From contig JBCAML010000013.1 of the NCBI GenBank assembly GCA_038503075.1, positions 1,364,001-1,428,000 on the forward strand: a stretch of DNA of 64,000 nucleotides, read 5' to 3'. Origin of the DNA: Gyromitra esculenta (taxonomy: Eukaryota > Ascomycota > Pezizomycetes > Pezizales > Discinaceae). The position numbers were made by a program, and so were the translations under genes. Shown here in pieces: positions 58,163 to 64,000 of the stretch. Position 1 is the first letter of the stretch. Each line of letters begins with the position of its first letter. The notes beneath the pieces were generated by a model. The model searched no databases. It worked only from the letters and a program-made list of their open reading frames with translations, and was not told the origin of the DNA.

Positions 58163-61100
58163 TTAAACCTCTTTTAATTTGGTCCATTGCCTCGGGGGAG
58201 GTTTGAACTCGTGTTCCTCCTCCGCAATTACCGCTCCCAATTCTGCATCAGCCAAACGGCTCCTTCTAGTGATTTTCCTCCAACCACGCCCCAAGCTTTT
58301 AGAATGTATTTCTAATTTCTCTGCGATAGCTGCGCTGCTCTGATTTTGAGACCATTCTTCAATCTAGATATTTCCTGACTGTATGTTAACCGTAAATTCT
58401 CTCCCGGATCCCAATTAGGTGAGGGCACTGACCCGGAAGATTTTTAATAAAGCCCAGACCGAGAGGACCAGAACAAAGATAAATATGCCTAGTACGACTA
58501 CCCACCACCAGTCCGGGCCACCGTTGATGAGGTCTACGTTCATGCCAAAAAGAGACTAAAACACGGCGTGTTAGTGGTTGTGGTGAAATTGGATAACGTA
58601 GGTGCTATTACCGCGACAAACATTAATGGTAGGAAGATAAACTACTACTAGGTTAGCATTCATTCGTTTTTAGTTGAAGTTTCGGCTTACTGTGATCCAA
58701 CTAAGCCGTTTCATGCTCATGCCCATTATCTTTGAAGTGCGCGCTTCATAGATCGAAACCAAGTTAAACTCCTAGAAGCCGCGTATGTTCATCAGCACAA
58801 TACCCCAGGATCGTGTGCATGTGGGTTGTGTGTAAAATTATACTCACGAGCTCAATCATCTTATTAGTTTTCTCGTCAAGTTTTTTGATCTCGTTCTCAG
58901 CTTCGGTCTCCATCCGTTGGATTGTTTTCGATAGTCTGAGGATTGCCAGTTCTCTAACAGATTTCCCTCGTTTTTGGCCTTTCTCCCTGTTCTGTTGGCT
59001 CAACTCATCACACAGGTATTGCTTTTCCTTAAAGTCTCGCACTAGATCTCTCGCCTTCCGTACGTGGTTCTGCAGCAAAGCCCGGAAATTACTCCACCGC
59101 TGCGCATCGAGCAACAGGCTATCAATAAAACTCGTCGTCTTCCCCTTCTTCCGCAAGAGCATTTTACGCTGTGCCCAAGTTATTCGCCATCCCCACTTTG
59201 TAATTAAGGGATTACTCACATTCGTAGCCAGATGTTCATCCGCTTGTTCAAAGAGCATCCTCCATTTTTTATGCAAATCCACCACAAACAACGTGAAAAA
59301 ATCCAACCCGCTCTCCGGAATCCATCCATTGTCTAGCGTACTCCTAAAGTCCTCCGATCTGAATATAGGGTTAGAATCAGTGTTAGAATCACCCTTTCCA
59401 GCTTCGTCAGGGTTTACACAAGGTTTTCGCATGGTCCAAGAGATTTCGCTAGCTCGCTTTTCCGTTTTGAATATTTTGCCGAGGGTTTCGGAGTTCTTTT
59501 GTTCAGGTCCATCAGGGGCCTGCAGTAGAAACTCGAAGCAAACGTAGCAACTCAATAGTGCTATTAACGTGGTGAGAATGGACTTTAGTGGGGGGTTTTT
59601 TTTTGATCAGGATGATCTTTTATCAACTCACCTTGTTTGTCAATGGTCGTAGCTAGCTTTCCGTTCGAAAGACCATGACCGGCGCCTGATGGAGTTCCGG
59701 CTCCGTCTAAGAGAAACCATCGCCATTCTGCCACTGCGTTGTTGCGGAGAGGTTCACGTCTTAGAAAGTGTGACGTTCGTACCCCACCCACCTTTACCGC
59801 TGGGAATAGAACCTTGGTGTCGGAGGCGAGACTTTAGCCGAGTTAGCACAACACTAATGAATAGGTAGATGTATATATCAGGATATATGGCTTCTCCAGC
59901 AGAATGGTACTTGTGCCCAGATGGTTTGAAGTGCGTGCTAAATATCCCGTGATGAATTCACCGCCATATACACCTCCAGGCAGTGCTAAAATAATTCTGC
60001 AGGCAAAGCCATACATCGAATAATTACTCTGGTAAGGGGTTATATACTGTAACTTTCGAGTAACTGGGGACTCAAAATCCCCGGAGATATCTAAAGAAGG
60101 AGGTTCTTCTGGACTCTTCACTACTTCAATTTTGAAACTGTTTTTCCCACGAGCTTTCCTAGCCATGGTGCTACTTCCGTCACCATCGCTTGCTGCCACT
60201 TTCAAGTTGGGTGCTCGGGAGGTTTCGCTGATCACAACGATATCAGTGCTGTTTGCGTCCAATGCTTTTTCCCAGCTGGTCGCTGGTCTTTTACCGATAT
60301 CGCATCCATTCTCGAGTAATAGGTCGAGCAAGTTTTTAGAGGTCTCCGATGCCCCCAAGTCAAGCACAATATCTAACGGCTTCCTATTCTCGTAGTCTTC
60401 GGATTCAGTGCTAGCCCCAGCATTAAGTAGGAGGACCGTCGATTGTTCGTGACAATCTCGGACTGCGCAGTGCAGTGCAGTGGCTCCATCTAGGCTTTGT
60501 AACCGTGTATCTGCTCCTCTCTCTAGCAAAATTTGGACTACCTGAGGATGAGAGATTCCCCAGGTTAAACAAGTGCGACCAAGTGTATCGCAGGCATTGA
60601 TATCTGCGCCGCAGTCCAATAAGATCCTGACCACCTCGCTATATCCTTCTTGTGCCGCTGCCCGAATAGCTGTTTTGTCGGGACGCCCCACATCGACATC
60701 TGCTTTGTGGTTTAACAGCAAGCGCACCACAGCTGCGTGGCCTCTTTTTGCTGCTATGCATAATGGCCATGTCTCCTGAGGTGGCCTCAATGCGTACCGT
60801 CTGGTGCTAACCCACGAGTCCCTGGACGTCCGCTCTCCAAAGGGTGCCGGAAGATTGACGTCGGCTCCTTGGTCAATAAGCATGTTCACCGTTACGATGT
60901 TCCCACTCTCTGCCGCGTTCTGCAGTAATGTTCCATTCGAGAAAACAGCATTAATATTGGCACCAGCCTTCACCAAAATCGACAATATCTTAGCGTGTCC
61001 ATTTGCAGCAGCAGCTTGTAGTGCAGTTCTTCCATTAACTTCCGCCGGCGGCGCCTCGATATCAGCACCTGTTTCCAGTAGAATAAACACAAGCCCAGCA

Positions 61101-61681
61101 TGTCCGCCCTCCGCGGCCGCCTGTAATGCTGTCCTTCCGCTATGAACTGACGGTCCGGCTTCGATATTAGCGCCGGCGTCCAGTAACATCAGCACAATCT
61201 CCGTATATCCGCTCCCCGCTGCCGCCTGCAATGCAGTCCTTCCATTAAACAGCGACGGCTCCGCATTCACGTCAGCATTAGCTTTAAGTAGCACCGCCAC
61301 AGTCTCAATATGCCCGCCTTCCGCTGCGGCTTGTAGCGCTGTCTTCCCACACGATATCTGCCCACATATCATCTGGTCACGCCGTCGTGCGCTTTGATGG
61401 TCTCTCACGAAATCTACATCTGCCTGACACATCTCCGGACCATAACCAACATCTGCGCCCCCGGATAGTAGCAGTTCGACTACTGCGGTAGTACCGCTTG
61501 CTGATGCCTCTCGTAAAGCATTGCTAATGTCGGATTGGCTTATTATTACCCCCCTGTCGGATAGGATTGCTTGTACCTCGGTGATGCGGTTGTTTCTTGC
61601 TGCTTCTAGGAGTCGGGTCTTTTGGTCTGGGCCTGATAGCTCCCGTCCGGTGTTGGCTTGTGAGGGATGTCCACTAGCCAT
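58163..61681 (-). CDS. Ankyrin repeat protein with C-terminal CorA-like membrane domain
   Basis: Start at 61681. The first exon (to about 60046 or 60016; donor unresolved) holds about twelve ankyrin repeats, e.g. GKTALQAAAEGGHIETVAVL, GRTALQAAAANGHAKILSIL and LLDCGADINACDTLGRTCLT. Later exons are phase-consistent: 59632-59831, 58848-59560, 58691-58771, 58612-58641, 58433-58555, 58163-58363. They encode LFPAVKVGG..EWRWFLLDG, then helices RKARDLVRDFKEKQ, SVRELAILRLSKTIQRMETE and IYEARTSKIMGMSMKRLSWI, and FIFLPLMFVA on a 30-nt exon. SLFGMNVDLINGGPDWWWVV carries the GMN signature of CorA-type Mg2+ channels between two transmembrane helices. The order matches fungal ankyrin/CorA-like proteins; Mg2+ transport is not proven. 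The linker junction near 59832 is the weakest part and could separate two genes. Confidence 0.75.
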
Positions 61682-63163
61682 GGTTGTCGATGGTGGGCTT
61701 GTAGATGTACTTACGCGTTACAGTCGATTGTGGGCGGACAATGGAGACTCGTAAATTTCAAGACGAAGATTGATTCACTAGCCTGTAGGAAGGAGGAATT
61801 ATCGGAAGCAGGTAAGTGGAGGGGGTGGTAAAATCCGACAACCACCGACCAGCATATATATCAGACGGTGGACTGAATAAACATCCGAACTACCCCACTC
61901 AGAGTTATTTGGGCACTAACGCTATAACGCAGTTATCAACATGTACACATAACAGAAGGTCCAATTCACAGACAAGGACCTAATAGCTCTGAGAGATTTG
62001 CATTTCGGTGGCTAGGACAAATTGGAGGTAAGATCCATGTGGCCTTGACCTACCGCTAGCCGGCGACATTTTCTTTAAGCTGAGACCTTCTATATGCCTA
62101 TGAGCTGAAGATTTGTAATGTGGTTGGGTTCCAGGTCATAAGCCAACTAAAAAGTAAAATGTGCGCATTGCGCAGACAACTGGCAAATCAGAGACAGGTG
62201 AATGTGCTTTTCTATTGGATGTTATAAAACATCAAGCGGGGCGAGGCTCCATGAGACAAGCAATGTCGATCCTATCTCAGCCGCACCAGAGTAGATCCCT
62301 AATATTAGCCAGAAGATGGAATATCTATTACCTTCGAAAAGATGGCTGAATACCCTGAGCGTATAAATTTCAACTTCAAATAGACCATTAACAGTTACAA
62401 TATAATACGGTTATGTACAGCGTACGACAAAAAAGATCGAGAAACTCGAGACTTGGGATTCGGGGCTGTTATTGGCTCACCAGAGTTTCTGAGGAAAATT
62501 CTAGCAGTTGGATTGGCCACAGAACCCTGTCAGTAGGCCCTGGATCCTTGATCTTATTTGCCATACGCTATAGTTTTTTTAAAGGGAATTCGATATCGTT
62601 TTTTAGTACAACAGGTATTGGTAGCATCGCACCAACCCCTATTAGGCTTAGTATGTTTAGCAAGCTCGCCAAGGATTTGAAACATTGCGAGTATCTGTTT
62701 TTATGGGGACAGTATGTCCTGGAGAGTTTGGATTTAGGTCTCCAGTGTTCCCTGGGCGATCTGGCAGCCTTGGGGTGACCACCAAATCATTATGGGTGAG
62801 ACCCCTCGCGCTTGATACATGAGCCAAACACAATCATGATGTGCAGGTTGGCGAATACCGTCAAGAAAGCTTTAGCCGATTGGCCGGGCATGGAGACGGT
62901 GAACTATGAATGACTTGGAAGCATATATAGCCTCAATTAAAATGTGATATTTCATCTGATATACGTTCGAGCTACTTGGCTGGCCTTTATCACTGTCGCT
63001 ATCGGAAAAAGCTTAATAGTAGGAAAGTAGTAAGAAATCCAAGTATATTTGAAGAGTCCAAACCAAGCCTCCGGCTGCCGTTCTATCATACTATAAATAA
63101 ATCGACAGACCCAGGCCGAGAGTGTGATCGTAGCCGGCCACCTTCGGTTCAGTCAGGGGATTG
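61682..63163. other. Intergenic
   Basis: Upstream region of the ankyrin/CorA-like gene and 3' flank of its paralogue. The frames at 62161-62349 and 62413-62778 have no recognised features. Confidence 0.5.
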
Positions 63164-64000
63164 CTAACTATATTTCAATTTAGTCCATTGTCTTGGAGGT
63201 GGTTTGAAGCTAGTAGCCGTCCACGTCCCTTCTGATCGTAGGTGAATATCATAAGACTTTTTGGGTTTTCCTGAACCCCTGATCTTCCAAATTTGAAAAA
63301 AGTTTCTGAGCAGTGCTTTAGATATTTCGGGTATAGTTGCATCCTTGTAGTTTGTACACAATTCCTCAATCTATATATAGGATTAGTAATAAGATTTCTT
63401 ACATTTAGAATGGAAAAACTCGCCTGAAGACGCTTCAAAAAGGCCCAGCCTGAGATGACCAGGAAAAAGAGGCCTACACTGAGTACGATAACCCACCACC
63501 AGTGTGCAGGACTATTGTTGACTATATCCACATTCATACCAAACAGAGACTAATATCAACTATTAGCATACTGTAGTATTCTCCGGAGAGTATGTATGGA
63601 ACTATGTCATTACCGCAACAAACATTAACGGCAAGAAGATAAACTACAAAATCAGCATCCGATTTTTCCCGGTATTTGGACTCGGTATACCTTACAGTAA
63701 TCCAACTAAGCCGCTTCATGCTGATCCCCGTCACCTTCGAAGTGCGAGCCTCATAAATTGAAACCAAGCTAAATTCCTAGGGACCGCCCAAAACAGATTA
63801 GTCAAACCTTGAAGAGCTATGGTGATATATAATTACCAATTGAATCATTTCCTTCGTCTTTTTGTCAAGCTTTTTAATCTCTCCCTCAATCTCGACTTCC
63901 ATGTTCTTGATTGTATTCTGCAGCCTCTCTGTTGCTATCTGGCCGGTAGATTTTCCATCACGCTTTTGATCTAGTTCAATCCGCACCTCCTCATGAAGAA
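63164..64000 (-). CDS. CorA-like membrane protein, paralogue, cut by window end
   Basis: Only the 3' part lies in the window. Exons from the right: 63837 to beyond 64000 (EGEIKKLDKKTKEMIQL); 63696-63776 (81 nt, IYEARTSKVTGISMKRLSWI); 63614-63643 (30 nt, FIFLPLMFVA, identical in protein to its paralogue); 63424-63549 (SLFGMNVDIVNNSPAHWWWV, GMN motif and second transmembrane helix); 63164-63370 ending in FKPPPRQWTKLKYS. Exon lengths and phases mirror the gene at 58163. The intron 63371-63423 starts with GC (GCGAGT) rather than GT. Whether ankyrin repeats precede it cannot be seen. Confidence 0.75.

Noticed and set aside
1..64000. CRISPR arrays, bacterial operons, telomeric repeats
   Set aside because: No regularly spaced short repeats with unique spacers, no ribosome-binding-site-led gene strings and no TTAGGG arrays; the window is eukaryotic chromosomal DNA.

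Overview
This 64 kb window is nuclear DNA of a filamentous ascomycete (Pezizomycotina-type). The evidence is short introns (about 48-100 nt) with GT..CTAAC..AG signals, intron-containing tRNA-Leu genes, a dispersed 5S rRNA gene, ankyrin-repeat NLR and CorA-like fungal families, and long AT-rich gene-poor stretches that look like old mutated repeats. No species can be assigned from sequence alone.

Layout. 0-2 kb: two tRNA-Leu genes and a 5S relic. 2.3-4.8 kb (-): coiled-coil protein with an RRM-like C-terminus. 6.3-11.1 kb (+): a 13-exon NLR-type gene (DUF7708-like N-domain, NACHT, ten near-identical ankyrin repeats). 12.1-13.2 kb: membrane-associated unknown. 14.4 kb: a TIR miniature transposon. 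15.8-20.2 kb: an eroding gene with a fungal STAND-type N-domain. 20-30 kb: mostly gene-free, except a two-exon putative membrane protein at 23.8 kb. 30.3-31.6 kb: phytanoyl-CoA dioxygenase-like enzyme. 31.6-37 kb: a very AT-rich block, bordered by a small single-pass membrane protein gene. 38-41.3 kb: a housekeeping island with PEX7 (-) and an AlkB-GRF repair-type dioxygenase (+), head to head. 41.9 kb: F-box/ankyrin protein. 43.3 kb: 5S rRNA. 43.9-45.1 kb: eroded F-box/LRR-like gene. 48.7 kb: disordered unknown. 50.7 kb: a second tRNA-Leu(AAG). 51.1 kb: DJ-1/PfpI-like relic. 52.3-55.1 kb: two head-to-head paralogues of an unrecognised coiled-coil family. 56.7-57.8 kb: two TIR elements. 58.2-61.7 kb (-): ankyrin-CorA-like protein. 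63.2-64 kb (-): a CorA-like paralogue cut by the window end.

Most genes look unrelated in pathway. The recurrent theme is ankyrin repeats joined to signalling or membrane modules (NLR, F-box, CorA), interleaved with relics and miniature transposons, as in fast-evolving accessory chromosome regions. The strongest leads are in the NLR: its P-loop lies on a 25-nt microexon preceded by an intron with an AT instead of a GT donor; its N-terminal linker is built from four tandem symmetric exons; and its ankyrin array keeps an exact 99-bp period. The head-to-head coiled-coil pair is the best candidate for an undescribed family. All exon models are hand-built from reading frame, phase and splice motifs.
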